DNA from: Mycobacterium sp. SMC-2
GTDB taxonomy: Bacteria > Actinomycetota > Actinomycetes > Mycobacteriales > Mycobacteriaceae
Length of the DNA: 64,000 nt
Direction of reading: 5' to 3'
NCBI RefSeq assembly: GCF_025263485.1
Contig: NZ_CP079863.1
Coordinates: forward strand, 1,178,001-1,242,000
In this document: positions 34,790 through 43,805 of the stretch, one piece after another
Layout of the letters: every line of letters starts with the position of its first letter
Numbering within the stretch: the stretch's first letter is position 1
Position numbers and translations under genes: made by a program
Notes under the pieces: generated by a model
The model's input: only the letters and a program-made list of their open reading frames with translations
Databases searched by the model: none
What the model was told of the DNA's origin: nothing

Positions 34790-35410
34790 GTGACAGTTAT
34801 ATCCGAACCATCCGTCATCGACGGTGACAAGCTCGATGAGCAGGCCGCCAGGGCGCTGGATGAAGAGATCAAGGAAGCGATCGGCAAGCTGGCGGACGAC
34901 GCCTATGAAGTGATCAAGTTGCTCAAACAGGCGAAGGACGGCCGCATCCACGACGCCTTGGGTTTCGCGTCATGGACGGCTTATGTCAAAGACACGGTTC
35001 GAGTGGTGCCAGCCGACAGAATGCAGCGGAAGATGTTGGCCGCCTTGATGTCCAGTGAGGGCATGAGCCAGCGAGCAATCGCCGCCGTGTTGGATGTCGA
35101 CCAGAAGACCGTGAGCAACGACCTGCGGTCAGGTGAGGAAAATTCCTCAGCTGCCACGGTCGGCTTGGACGGCAAGAACTACCAAAGTACGTCGGAAGTC
35201 ACCCCGAGGCGAAGGCCGATCACCGAGGCGTGGAGAGACACTGTTAAAAAGTTGACTAAACACGCGGACAGGCTCGTCCGCATCAGCGAGGATGACCGGT
35301 TCGCCAGAAACGGTGAGAGCCTCGCGCGTGATCGCGCGGACTTGCATCGCGTGATCATGAAGCTCCGAGAAGTCGCCGACAAGATCGACGTGGTGGAGAC
35401 GCGATCATGA
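34790..35410 (+). CDS. HTH (ParB-like) DNA-binding regulator of the element
   Basis: The 206-residue protein starts at GTG 34790, with GAGAAGGAAACGA just upstream. A longer frame starting at 34664 would run through the inverted repeat and is not used. An acidic, helical N-terminus is followed by GFASWTAYVKDTV and a clear helix-turn-helix SQRAIAAVLDVDQKTVSNDL (about 109-128). The C-terminal helical segment (WRDTVKKLTKHADRLVRIS) may dimerise. Such ParB/KorB-like proteins control replication genes of actinobacterial phages and integrative elements. It overlaps the next gene by 4 bp. Confidence 0.75.
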   Translation: MTVISEPSVIDGDKLDEQAARALDEEIKEAIGKLADDAYEVIKLLKQAKDGRIHDALGFASWTAYVKDTVRVVPADRMQRKMLAALMSSEGMSQRAIAAVLDVDQKTVSNDLRSGEENSSAATVGLDGKNYQSTSEVTPRRRPITEAWRDTVKKLTKHADRLVRISEDDRFARNGESLARDRADLHRVIMKLREVADKIDVVETRS

Positions 35411-35697
35411 AGTCTACGTGGAAGATCCCGCCAAGCATGCTGAAGAATCTGCGGGGCATGATCATCGACCGCGATGAGGCGTGGCGTGCCGACGCCGAGA
35501 TGGCGCCGGCCATCGAGGCTGCTATTCGCAGAGGCATTGAGGACATCGATGAGCCCACCTTTAATCGGGTCTATTTTGACCTGCGTTTCAGCAGATTTCC
35601 CGGTTCGTATGAGACGCGTGGTTTCGATGAGAAGCAGATGGCGACGGCATGGCGGAAGTACCTTAAGAAGCACGGCTATGCACCGCTGACCACGTAA
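35407..35697 (+). CDS. Hypothetical protein, 96 aa
   Basis: A small, charged, probably all-helical protein (MKSTWKIPPSML ... YLKKHGYAPLTT) is coupled to the preceding regulator by an ATGA overlap. It has no membrane helix, Cys cluster or known motif. Its place in the replication-control block suggests an accessory role in element maintenance (inference). Confidence 0.7.
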   Translation: MKSTWKIPPSMLKNLRGMIIDRDEAWRADAEMAPAIEAAIRRGIEDIDEPTFNRVYFDLRFSRFPGSYETRGFDEKQMATAWRKYLKKHGYAPLTT

Positions 35698-35811
35698 TCC
35701 ACGCGAGTGCAATCATGTTCGCCGTGTCCAGCGGCGGCGCGTCGACAATCGGTGGAGTAGGCTAGCGGTACCGGACCCGTTCGGGTTCGGCGATTTTATG
35801 AGTGACCCTGG

Positions 35812-35868
35812 CGGGCAAGCTCAACGAAAGCACCAACCCGGTGCGGACGTGTCGGCGCTTGCCCGTTT
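35812..35868 (+). terminator. Terminator or attenuator upstream of the excisionase-like gene
   Basis: CGGGCAAGC at 35812-35820 pairs perfectly with GCTTGCCCG at 35857-35865, which is followed at once by TTTTG. This is a textbook intrinsic-terminator layout with a long loop. A smaller imperfect hairpin (CCGGACCCG/CGGGTTCGG) lies just before it. It would end the regulator transcript or attenuate reading into the excisionase and replication genes. Confidence 0.6.
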
Positions 35869-35906
35869 TGTATTTCGCAGGCGGGCCTGAACTTAGAGGA
35901 AAGTTC

Positions 35907-36146
35907 ATGTCTGTTGACCCGATGAAGGTCACGAACCTCAACGAAGATGGCGTGTTCAGGTACCTGCTGGAGCAGGGATACCCGGTAACCCGCCGGATGA
36001 TCAAGTACGCATTCCTTCGTCGCGAGCTGATCCCTGTCCGGCTTGGTGTGCGCAACGTCGTGTCTCGGCAGGACGCCCTGGATTGGGTCGAGTCGCGGCG
36101 CCAGCCTGGGAACTACCAAGCGCCGGAATACCAAGGCTCCCACTAG
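35907..36146 (+). CDS. Excisionase-like small HTH protein
   Basis: The 79-residue protein starts at ATG 35907 with AGAGGA upstream; the frame stays open to 35802 without a better start. It has a MerR/Xis-type winged helix: a helix YLLEQGYPVTRRMIKYAFLRR, a wing IPVRLGVRNVVSRQDAL and the motif ALDWVESR. Size, fold and position before a replication gene fit a recombination directionality factor that works with the tyrosine integrase at 40697. An alternative is a simple transcriptional regulator. Confidence 0.7.
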   Translation: MSVDPMKVTNLNEDGVFRYLLEQGYPVTRRMIKYAFLRRELIPVRLGVRNVVSRQDALDWVESRRQPGNYQAPEYQGSH

Positions 36147-36222
36147 AAATATTGCGCCGGCCAGGGATGCCAACCTGACCGGCGCGGTGCGACCCAACAA
36201 CCTTGGCAGCAGAAGGTTCGTG

Positions 36223-38472
36223 ATGACTAGTCTACCGCCCGCCGAGCACGAGGACGACACTGACGGCCCCTTCGCCCGCACAGCGCGACGGTACCGAAAG
36301 CAAGGTTGGCGAGGCACATTGCCGTTGCCACCCAAAGCAAAAGGGCCTCCGCCGGATGGCTTCACAGGCCATGGCGCGCCGTACCCTGACAACGCTCGGG
36401 TGCGCCGATGGTGCGATAGCCAAACCGATGGCAATATTTGCTTGCGGCTCGCGGAGGTGCCCCGCGAGTGGCTGAATGGGCGCTTGCCCTTCGCTTACGC
36501 CGGAAACAACGTTGACGGTTGGGAACTCATCGGCATCGACGTTGACGACTACGGCGATAAGCATGGCGCCCAACAACTAGCGAAGCTCGAAGCAGAACTT
36601 GGTGGGCTACCCGCCACGGTCGTGTCGAGCGCACGTTGGGACGCTAGCCCGATGTCGGGTACACGGCTGTTTTTCGTGCCTAGAGGATTTCGCTTTCGCG
36701 GCAAGGCGTGTGCTACTGGCCACGAGGGGCCGAAGCATATCGACATACTGTATGCGGGGCTGCGGTACCTCGTGGTATGGCCGAGCATTCACCCAACAGG
36801 TGCGAGGTATGAGTTCCGTTGGGGGCGGCCAGGCAAGGAACTGAAGAAATACGACAGCGTGCCGCCGATGGGCGATGTGGCGATGTTGCCGGAGCCATGG
36901 TTTAAGCACCTAGTGGCGGGCGAGGGCAGCGGCGCAGACGCCAAGAGCGACCTGGAAATAGGCGATCTTGAGGACTGGGCACTCAAGACATTCCACGAGT
37001 GCCAAGGCGAGCCGTGCAACGCGATGGCTAGCAACGTGGCCGAGTACAAAGCCGAGCTAAATCTCAGCGACAGCCACCACCCGATGAATGATGTTGTGTG
37101 GAGCTTCACCAAGATGGCCCTTGAGGGCCACTGCGGTTGGCACACTGCGATGAACGAGTACCTGACCTATTGGCGGGACTTGAGCCTAAGCAAGCGTGAC
37201 GATGCGACGCTGACCGCCGAAGCTCTGCGAAGCGTCGATGGCGCGTTAGCGAAAGCCAAGGCGGAATATGACACTACCCGCAGCGGGTACATGCCCGACG
37301 ACAAGTGCGACGCTGGGGCCGGTGATCCCGACGGTTGGGCTGACAAAGTGGAAGGTGTTGCCACGCGCTCGCTGGCCGATGTCAAGCCGACGAAAGTCGA
37401 ATGGCTCTGGCGCGGCTGGCTACCGCTCGCCAAGGTGTCCATTCTGGAAGGCGAGCCCGACGTTGGTAAGTCAGTCATAACGCTTGCTTGGGCAGCAATG
37501 GTGACGACGGGCAGCGAATGGCCGCAGACGGTGGTCGATGGTGAACCATTGCCTCGTAACAGCACTGAGCCAGCAGGCGTCGTGTTGGTCGGCGTTGAGG
37601 ATGATGAGGACGACACTATCGTGCCGCGCCTGGATGCGGCCGGGGCTGACCGTGGCCGGGTGCATGTTATGAACCAGCCGACCGACGAAAACGGCAACCC
37701 CTTGCCGTTTGTGATACCCGCTGACGTTGGCCGGCTACGGCGAGCGATCAACGAGACACATGCGAAATTGGTTGTAATAGACCCGATTACTGCGTTCCTT
37801 TCGACAAGGCAGGTGAAGCCTGGCGATGACCCGAGTACCCGGCAGGCGCTGATGCCGTTGGTGACACTGGCCCGCGAGACTGGCTGCGCGATAGTGCTAG
37901 TACGCCACTTGAACAAGGCGACTGGCATGAGCGCGAAGAACAGAGGCAGCGGCACGATTGCCTTTACCGGGATCGCGCGATCAGTGGTTGTGGCCGGCAA
38001 GCTCAAGGAGACAAAGCCCGATGGACCGACGCACGCAATTGCGTTGGTGAAGGGCAACTTGACGAAAGACCCGAGTGCGATCGCGTACCGACTTGGGAGC
38101 GCACCGAATGACCCTGACAGTCCGGCTATTAGGTGGTGCGGCCCTATTGAGTTGAATGCAGACCAACTGGTGGGCGCGGACGGCGCGAAGGTCGGCGACG
38201 CTCGCAAGAATGCTCCAGTGCGCGATGAGTGCGAGCGTGTGCTCACAGAACTACTCGCCGACGGACCGATGCGCGCTGAGGACGCAATCGCCAAGACTCG
38301 CAGCGTGGTCGATTGCTCGGCCAAGACAGTGCGCGCGGCCGCCAAAGTCATGAAAATTGTGACCAAAACCGTGCGTGTGGGCAACCAAATAGACCATTGG
38401 ACATGGGAATTAGCGCCGAAGCGATTCCGGTGGAACGGAGGTGATGAGAGTCCAGATACCCCTGATTCCTAG
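36223..38472 (+). CDS. Primase-polymerase and AAA ATPase replication protein
   Basis: This 749-residue replication initiator carries an N-terminal AEP prim-pol domain (about 35-230) with D106-x-D108 in GIDVDDYGDKHG, the SGTRLFF strand and the WPSIHPTG motif typical of plasmid/phage prim-pols. The central RecA/DnaB-like ATPase (about 395-640) has Walker A GEPDVGKS (about 410-417), Walker B KLVVIDPITAF and VLVRHLNKATG. The C-terminus has a winged-helix-like segment (LADGPMRAEDAIAKTRSVV). It could prime and unwind the excised circle. ATG 36223 (or GTG one codon earlier) is chosen; the frame upstream overlaps the excisionase gene. Confidence 0.9.
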   Translation: MTSLPPAEHEDDTDGPFARTARRYRKQGWRGTLPLPPKAKGPPPDGFTGHGAPYPDNARVRRWCDSQTDGNICLRLAEVPREWLNGRLPFAYAGNNVDGWELIGIDVDDYGDKHGAQQLAKLEAELGGLPATVVSSARWDASPMSGTRLFFVPRGFRFRGKACATGHEGPKHIDILYAGLRYLVVWPSIHPTGARYEFRWGRPGKELKKYDSVPPMGDVAMLPEPWFKHLVAGEGSGADAKSDLEIGDLEDWALKTFHECQGEPCNAMASNVAEYKAELNLSDSHHPMNDVVWSFTKMALEGHCGWHTAMNEYLTYWRDLSLSKRDDATLTAEALRSVDGALAKAKAEYDTTRSGYMPDDKCDAGAGDPDGWADKVEGVATRSLADVKPTKVEWLWRGWLPLAKVSILEGEPDVGKSVITLAWAAMVTTGSEWPQTVVDGEPLPRNSTEPAGVVLVGVEDDEDDTIVPRLDAAGADRGRVHVMNQPTDENGNPLPFVIPADVGRLRRAINETHAKLVVIDPITAFLSTRQVKPGDDPSTRQALMPLVTLARETGCAIVLVRHLNKATGMSAKNRGSGTIAFTGIARSVVVAGKLKETKPDGPTHAIALVKGNLTKDPSAIAYRLGSAPNDPDSPAIRWCGPIELNADQLVGADGAKVGDARKNAPVRDECERVLTELLADGPMRAEDAIAKTRSVVDCSAKTVRAAAKVMKIVTKTVRVGNQIDHWTWELAPKRFRWNGGDESPDTPDS

Positions 38473-38828
38473 GTAGGGGAACCAGGGGTGTCTGGGGGCA
38501 TCAAGGGTATCTAGGGGTACCTGGTCTCAAGATAACCCTAGATATACCTAGTAGTCCCTAGAACCCCTTGATCCCCACCCTAGGCAATCAGGGGTATCTA
38601 CCGCCCAGGCGGGCTAGAAAACACACTCATCGGGCGGGACCGCGACGGAACCACCCGGCCAGATAACGATATTGCAATGGCACCCATGTACCGCCGGTGC
38701 CTCAGTACCGCATCCAGGCCTATGTGACGCGACGACCAAACCGACCACCCCGGAACCCCGTAATGCCGCGTCGGCCGTGCGACGGGACGCGCCCTGATGA
38801 CCGACAAGATGGAGGAACCTATTAAGTC
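38473..38828. repeat. Iteron-like repeat region, candidate replication origin
   Basis: A 356-bp non-coding gap follows the replication gene. Its first 130 bases are dense in short related motifs. ATCARGGGTATCTA occurs at 38500-38513 and 38587-38600, with a diverged copy ACCAGGGGTGTCTG at 38481-38494. There are also inverted CCCCTTGAT at 38564-38572 and many CCTAG/CTAGG palindromes. Iterons next to a rep gene are a known origin layout. The second half of the gap (about 38640-38828) shows no further pattern. Confidence 0.6.
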
Positions 38829-39545
38829 ATGACCGACCAACCCCTAGACCGCCGCGACCTCTTGCACGACCTTCAGGTGGGCGAAACTCAGTGCACTGCA
38901 AGAAGTAAGCGCACCGGTAAACGATGTAGGGCCCCGAGCATGCTTGGTGGCAACGTATGCCGGGCCCACGGTGGAGCAGCACCCCAAACCCGCGCCAAGG
39001 CGCAGCGCCGACTTGCGCAGGCGGCTGATGTTCTTGTTCAGCGGCTCTTGGGCCTGGCGCTAGGTGGCGATGTACCGGATGCCATTGCATTGCAGGCAAT
39101 TCGTGATGCACTCGACCGCGCTGGTCTGGGCGCCAAGAACGCCCTTGAGCTTTCGGCCAAGCCACTTGCGCCTTGGGAGGAGATGTTCATCGACTTTGCC
39201 AACACAAGCCGTGCGCGACACGAAGCGCTTGAGCAATTAGTCCGTCGCGGTGAGCCACTCCCCGACGCCCTCGCCGACTTCGCCGGGCCCGACATCGTGG
39301 ACGCGGAGCTCGTGCCTCCAAAAGATGGGCTCGATTACAGCCCTAGGGCGGCCCTAGGCGGTGCCGATCGGCCCGACGCAGCAGACGTACCCTCCGACAA
39401 ATCGGCAACATCTACGGCACCAGTCGCGCCTCCGCCGCGGAGTTTGACCCAAGACGAAGCTGCCGATGTGATGCGGGCCTCCCGAGTGCGAAACAGTGCA
39501 GTCGCACGCGAGGGCCGAAAGGGGCACGTGCGCCGCGTGCGATGA
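38829..39545 (+). CDS. Zinc-finger protein of mobile elements (CxxC...HGG type)
   Basis: The 238-residue protein has an N-terminal zinc-ribbon-like motif Q-C-T-A ... K-R-C-R-A-P ... N-V-C-R-A-H-G-G (about 20-50), a pattern seen in HGG-motif proteins encoded near terminase or HNH genes of mycobacteriophages and integrative elements. A helical middle (VLVQRLLGLALGGDVP, AIRDALDRAGLG) and a disordered Pro/Ala/Ser tail follow. It could bind DNA as a small-terminase-like or regulatory protein, which is inference. No large terminase is present. It is preceded by GGAGG at about 38812. Confidence 0.6.
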   Translation: MTDQPLDRRDLLHDLQVGETQCTARSKRTGKRCRAPSMLGGNVCRAHGGAAPQTRAKAQRRLAQAADVLVQRLLGLALGGDVPDAIALQAIRDALDRAGLGAKNALELSAKPLAPWEEMFIDFANTSRARHEALEQLVRRGEPLPDALADFAGPDIVDAELVPPKDGLDYSPRAALGGADRPDAADVPSDKSATSTAPVAPPPRSLTQDEAADVMRASRVRNSAVAREGRKGHVRRVR

Positions 39546-39783
39546 GCCTGCGCTGTTAGCGGCTAGCGGGCGGCAGTCCGAGCACGCTCAATTCGGGTCG
39601 TCAGCTAGTTCCGATCCCGGCGCCAACGCCGTAAGGCGAGCGCCGGGGAGCAGACCAGCTTCGATGTGTTTGCCACGGTCGACAAAATCCCTGGTGAGAT
39701 GGAATATATGGATGTGCTAGATGGCGTAGCGTTCGGGGCTTAAGGCGGAACCGACCGTTTCCGCCCCGACGAGAGGAACCGAA

Positions 39784-40023
39784 GTGGGGAGATTCAGACC
39801 CGGCGATCGCGTACGCGTGGTGTCGGTGACCAACGAGGGCCGCGAGCCAATCACTGATGCGGCGCACCCAGATGCAATCGACTGGACCGGAAAGTCGCTG
39901 ATCGGCGCGGTGGGCGTTGTAACCGACGTGTTCGCGGACCGCCAGACGCGCAACAACATTCGCCTGGACCACCTGGTGGAGGCCGTTGCCTTTCCCGACG
40001 CGGACCTGGAGCCAGAAGCATGA
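39784..40023 (+). CDS. Hypothetical protein, 79 aa, beta-rich
   Basis: A small acidic protein starts at GTG 39784 after GAGAGGAACCGAA. The segments RFRPGDRVRVVSV and GAVGVVTDVFADR look like an SH3/KOW-type small barrel. It overlaps the resolvase start by 4 bp, so it is translated with the recombination genes. In the gap before it, a 25-codon frame (39666-39743, VFATVDKIPGEMEYMDVL) may be a peptide or remnant. The function is unknown. Confidence 0.65.
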   Translation: MGRFRPGDRVRVVSVTNEGREPITDAAHPDAIDWTGKSLIGAVGVVTDVFADRQTRNNIRLDHLVEAVAFPDADLEPEA

Positions 40024-40697
40024 GCTCGGCACGTAATCCACAGGGCACGATCATGTTTGGCTACTGCCGTGTCAGCACTGAGGAGCAAGCCGAGAAGCGC
40101 AATGGCCTGGAAGCACAGCGCGCAACCATCGACGCCGAAGCCGAGCGCCGAGGCTGGGCCGTGGAGCACTACAAGGACGCTGGTGTCAGCGGCAAGGTGA
40201 TCGGCCCGCAGCTACGAGAAGTGTTGCAGCTGTTGGGTAGCGGGCAAGGCGACGGGCTTGTGGTCGCCAAGCTAGACAGATTGTCGCGGTCGATCGTCAA
40301 CGCGACCAGCATAATCGAAGCCGCGCAGGCCCAAGGGTGGTCGCTGGTGGTGCTGGACCTCGGCGTTGACCTGACGACGACGGCGGGCCGCATGGTGGCC
40401 ATGAACCTGGTCAACTTCGCCCAGTATGAGCGGGAGCTGATCAGCGAGCGCACCAAGGCCGGTCTCGCGGCGAAGCGGGCACGCGGCGAGCGCATTGGCC
40501 GGCCCAGGCAGGCACCGCCTGGCGTCGTGCGGCGAATCGTCATGGACCGCAATACCGGCCTGAGCTTCGCCAAGATCGCGACCACGTTGGCAGCTGAAGG
40601 CATCTTGAGCCCAGCTGGCCTGCCCACCTGGCAGACCTCCACTGTGCGGCGCATTTACGCGAGCGCCACCGCCGCAACAGAAATGGAAGCAAGCTGA
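40020..40697 (+). CDS. Small serine recombinase (resolvase/invertase type)
   Basis: The 225-residue recombinase has an N-terminal catalytic domain GYCRVSTEEQ with S19 as nucleophile, KLDRLSRS and YERELISERTKAG, and a C-terminal HTH (GLSFAKIATTLAAEGI, TWQTSTVRRIYAS). It would act on a dimer-resolution or inversion site, which I could not locate. It overlaps the gene before it by 4 bp and the integrase by 1 bp, so resolvase and integrase are made from one transcript. Having both recombinase types in one operon is unusual for so small an element. Confidence 0.92.
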   Translation: MSSARNPQGTIMFGYCRVSTEEQAEKRNGLEAQRATIDAEAERRGWAVEHYKDAGVSGKVIGPQLREVLQLLGSGQGDGLVVAKLDRLSRSIVNATSIIEAAQAQGWSLVVLDLGVDLTTTAGRMVAMNLVNFAQYERELISERTKAGLAAKRARGERIGRPRQAPPGVVRRIVMDRNTGLSFAKIATTLAAEGILSPAGLPTWQTSTVRRIYASATAATEMEAS

Positions 40698-42124
40698 TGG
40701 CAGGCATTCAGAAGCGCGTACGCGCTAGCGGTACAACAACTTACGTGGTGCGTTGGTACGCCCCGGATGGCAAGGAACGGACCAAGGGCGGGTTCCGCAC
40801 CCGCAAGGACGCCAAGGCGTTCGCCGCCAAGGCCGATTCCGCGATGTTGACGGGTATGGACTTCGACCCCGGCAAGGGCAAGATGTTGTTCCGGGACGCG
40901 GCGGCAATCTGGCTGGAGTCGCGCAAGGCCGATACCCGCAACGACGCCGAGAACCACCGGTACGCGCTCGCCCCGGCCGCAACCCGGCGCGGCGACGGCA
41001 AGACGCTCGGGATTGACGCGATGTTCGGCGGCTACCCGCTCAACAAGATCACCCGCGAGTACATCCAGGCGTGGATCAATCAACTCACCGCGGCGGGCAA
41101 GAAGCCGTCCACGGTGCGGCATGCGTTCTGGACCGTCCGCATGGTCTTGGAGCAGGCGGTGGTAGATGGCCGGCTGGCGAAGAGCCCAGCCGAGCACCTC
41201 AAGTTGCCCACCGAGACGGGCACCAACGGCGGCCAGGTCGGGGTAGTCGTAGACCGCGCCATGTTCCTCACGCCCGCACAGGTTTCTGCGCTCGTGGACG
41301 CGACGCCGTGGCCTTACAACGTCCTGGTTCACGTCGCGGCGTGGGCGGGGTTGCGCGCGGCGGAGCTTGGCGGGCTCACCATCGGGAATGTCGAACTGCC
41401 AGACCCACCGCTGAACCCGAACGCCCCAACGAAGCCAGGCGTGCTGCGAGTCCAGCAGGCCGCACGGCCCAACGGCGCGGCCATCGAGTACGGCCCGCTC
41501 AAGACTAAGCAGAGCTACCGCCGCGTACCGTTGACCGCCGAGACGACCGCGTTGCTGCGCGACTACCTCGCCGAGCACCCGCGCCGCGATGAGCCCGCCG
41601 CACCCCTGTGGCCCGGTATGGCGCTGACGCGGCCCCGGCCTACGGGAGCGCGGGCCACTCCCGCCGCACCAGGAGCGGCCTCTACGGCGGTGGAAGATGC
41701 CCCTCCGAGCGCGACCGCGAAGGACCGCGCGCGACGACAGGCCAACGCCCTGGCCGAACTCGCCGTCGAGGACGCCGAGAAGCGGTTAGTGCTCGACTGG
41801 ACCCAGCCGCTACGCCACACGACTTTCTACAAAGCCGTCTACCGCCCAGCGGTGTTGCGCGCCAACAGGCTTACCCCGACGGCGCCGCTATCCCCGGCGC
41901 AGTCGTTCCACTCACTACGTCACACATACGCGAGCTTGTGCCTCGCAGCGGGCATCCGGCCCATCGACATCGCGGAGCTAATGGGGCACCGAGACGTCAA
42001 GACGACGCTTACCGTCTATGCGCATCTGATCAATACAGACGACCACACGGGCAACATGGCCGCGCTCGGGGCACTAACTAAACTGACTACCAAGGTAGAC
42101 AACGTGATACAGCTTCACGGCTAG
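40697..42124 (+). CDS. int: Tyrosine site-specific integrase
   Basis: The 475-residue integrase has an N-terminal arm-binding domain (1-55, TYVVRWYAPDGKERTKGGF), a SAM-like core-binding domain (about 62-170) and a C-terminal catalytic domain. The catalytic set is complete: R220 (AGLRAAELGG), a Lys in LKTKQSYR (269 or 271), H405-x2-R408 (HSLRHTY), H431 (LMGHRDV) and Y441. An Ala/Pro-rich insert at about 315-345 separates the active-site halves. It would recombine attP with the 3' end of tRNA-Gly. The arm-binding domain is the expected reader of the paired ACGGGACC sites at both ends. It starts on the last base of the resolvase stop. Confidence 0.95.
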   Translation: MAGIQKRVRASGTTTYVVRWYAPDGKERTKGGFRTRKDAKAFAAKADSAMLTGMDFDPGKGKMLFRDAAAIWLESRKADTRNDAENHRYALAPAATRRGDGKTLGIDAMFGGYPLNKITREYIQAWINQLTAAGKKPSTVRHAFWTVRMVLEQAVVDGRLAKSPAEHLKLPTETGTNGGQVGVVVDRAMFLTPAQVSALVDATPWPYNVLVHVAAWAGLRAAELGGLTIGNVELPDPPLNPNAPTKPGVLRVQQAARPNGAAIEYGPLKTKQSYRRVPLTAETTALLRDYLAEHPRRDEPAAPLWPGMALTRPRPTGARATPAAPGAASTAVEDAPPSATAKDRARRQANALAELAVEDAEKRLVLDWTQPLRHTTFYKAVYRPAVLRANRLTPTAPLSPAQSFHSLRHTYASLCLAAGIRPIDIAELMGHRDVKTTLTVYAHLINTDDHTGNMAALGALTKLTTKVDNVIQLHG

Positions 42125-42147
42125 GTGATGGCGCCATGGTGTGCGCT

Positions 42148-42699
42148 TTAGAGAGCTCCGTGACGGACAAACCCATCGAGTTGCTTTGGTACCCGATTAA
42201 CCTGGACGTACGCCGCGTAGAGCCGAATGATAGTGGCGACAAAAAGTACAGCGACGAATGTGAGCGCCGCCGCAATTGCGCAGCTGAATCCCCGATTAAT
42301 AGTCGGATCGCCCATAGCGAGTGGGAAATTCATCGCGACGATGATCAGTACCGCTGACGCGAGGCATGCCAAGGCAGCGGTAAGCACGTGCGGGACGGCT
42401 TCGTCCAGATTGCGCTTGGCTTCCTCAGCTGCTTTATGAGTCTCGTCGCGATCAGTGAGTTTCAGACGGAGAGTCGAAAGCACACCAGCGGTACTAAGCA
42501 GACCGCCCATCAGGAGGGCCACGCCAGACAACACGGCAGCGGGCGCTGTGAACCGCCACGCCACGACGTAAGCGGTGACGCCAACGCCTACCGGAACTGC
42601 CCACATTACGATTCGCGCAAGCCAGTCAGTGCTGCTGCCGTTGGCCAGCGTGCGTGCGTGCGCTCGGAGGACAGGCATGGGATTCATCCGTGCAGTCAT
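42148..42699 (-). CDS. Four-helix membrane protein, last gene of the attR operon
   Basis: The 183-residue protein has two helical hairpins in the membrane: about 28-50 (VMWAVPVGVGVTAYVVAW), 54-78, 106-128 (VLTAALACLASAVLIIVAM) and 137-163. They are joined by a charged cytoplasmic segment (LRLKLTDRDETHKAAEEAK). A 2+2 layout with a central coiled coil resembles effector membrane proteins of bacterial conflict systems, but no family is recognised. It follows the 342-residue gene by 32 bp on the same strand, and both point away from attR. It may be the killing or sensing arm of a cargo defence operon (inference). Confidence 0.7.
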   Translation of the reverse strand: MTARMNPMPVLRAHARTLANGSSTDWLARIVMWAVPVGVGVTAYVVAWRFTAPAAVLSGVALLMGGLLSTAGVLSTLRLKLTDRDETHKAAEEAKRNLDEAVPHVLTAALACLASAVLIIVAMNFPLAMGDPTINRGFSCAIAAALTFVAVLFVATIIRLYAAYVQVNRVPKQLDGFVRHGAL

Positions 42700-42731
42700 G
42701 GCGTCCCCCTTGCAGCGGTCAGCGCGTGACG

Positions 42732-43760
42732 TCAGGCCGTCGCGGCGAGGAGCTTCGGCAGGCCTGTCGGCCAGTCCGTCAAGTCTAGGCTCATCGTCCG
42801 CGCCAACCCTAAGGAAGCCAGCTTCTCGTTCACCTTTCGGAAGTAGTCATCGGTCTCGCGCTGCTCGGTCCTGTTGTCGTACGTGAATAACTCACTGTAG
42901 GCGTCGGGTCGGACATGTTGGGTCTGCCCTTCATGCCTCACAGAGACGTAGCAGTCGTCAAAATCCACATGGGCGACTTCGGGTCCCACCAACGCGCGCG
43001 CTTGTGCGATCCCATCGGCCTTGCTGACCTTCCCGCCGCCCCCGCCGACTACCCAGTTCTTCACGGTCTGCATGACCGTCGTTTTCTGGCGCACAGGTGC
43101 TGTTAACCGATACTGAACGACGTCAGGCAGTCCGTTGCCGGGCGACTGGTGTTCGATCAACACGATTTCTTGAGGCTCGCCGCCACTCAACAGAGAAGTC
43201 ACCTGGCCGCTATCGGTCAGTTGCTCGAACTTCATCCGACAATGTTTGGAGGTCTTGTTCTGCTTCGCATCCGCCTTTACTAGTTCCTCCGACCAGCGGC
43301 TGCTCCACTGGCGGAGCGTGACGACCGGACAGGAGCGCGAGATGACCTCCAGGACGAGAACGCCCTCCGTCTCGTTGGGAGGCAGCGTGAACACCCCACG
43401 GTATTGACGGCGGGGCGCGAGATGTTGGATCGACTGATCAGGCGCTCCTTCCTCGGCGCTCATAGCGTCTCTGAAGCCGTCGTTCTTTCCCGAGGAGAGG
43501 CCGAAGAACACCGACATACCCGACCGCTGGACCCAGTCGAGGCGAACAATACGACTGTTTGGGTCGAGGGGGATGGGCTTGCCATCCTTATCGAATGCGT
43601 CGCGCGGATTCTCGTGCCATTTGCGGCCGCGTTGACCTTGGTAAGAGCGGTCGAGGTGATCCACAAAGTCGCCCCAAGTTGGGTCAACGAACGGCACAGG
43701 GGTGTACCCGGTCCCGTTCATGCGCTCGGCCTTGAAGACCTTGAACCCATATTGCGCCAT
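42732..43760 (-). CDS. Hypothetical cargo protein, 342 aa
   Basis: The soluble alpha/beta protein begins MAQYGFKVFKAER. It has a basic, aromatic N-terminal half (VRLDWVQRSGMSVFFGLSSG), a strand-rich middle (VLVLEVISRSCPVVTLRQW, EIVLIEHQSPGNGLPDVV) and a C-terminal region with VAHVDFDDCYVSVRHEGQ. The layout, with beta strands and no membrane helix, could be a sensor or nuclease-like fold, but I see no catalytic motif. It is flanked by a small membrane gene (45 bp upstream) and the four-helix membrane gene (32 bp downstream) on the same strand, which indicates one operon. The function is unknown. Confidence 0.7.
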   Translation of the reverse strand: MAQYGFKVFKAERMNGTGYTPVPFVDPTWGDFVDHLDRSYQGQRGRKWHENPRDAFDKDGKPIPLDPNSRIVRLDWVQRSGMSVFFGLSSGKNDGFRDAMSAEEGAPDQSIQHLAPRRQYRGVFTLPPNETEGVLVLEVISRSCPVVTLRQWSSRWSEELVKADAKQNKTSKHCRMKFEQLTDSGQVTSLLSGGEPQEIVLIEHQSPGNGLPDVVQYRLTAPVRQKTTVMQTVKNWVVGGGGGKVSKADGIAQARALVGPEVAHVDFDDCYVSVRHEGQTQHVRPDAYSELFTYDNRTEQRETDDYFRKVNEKLASLGLARTMSLDLTDWPTGLPKLLAATA

Positions 43761-43805
43761 CGTTGGCCCCCACTTTTCCCAGCTAATCCGCCCCCAGCAG
43801 GCCTA

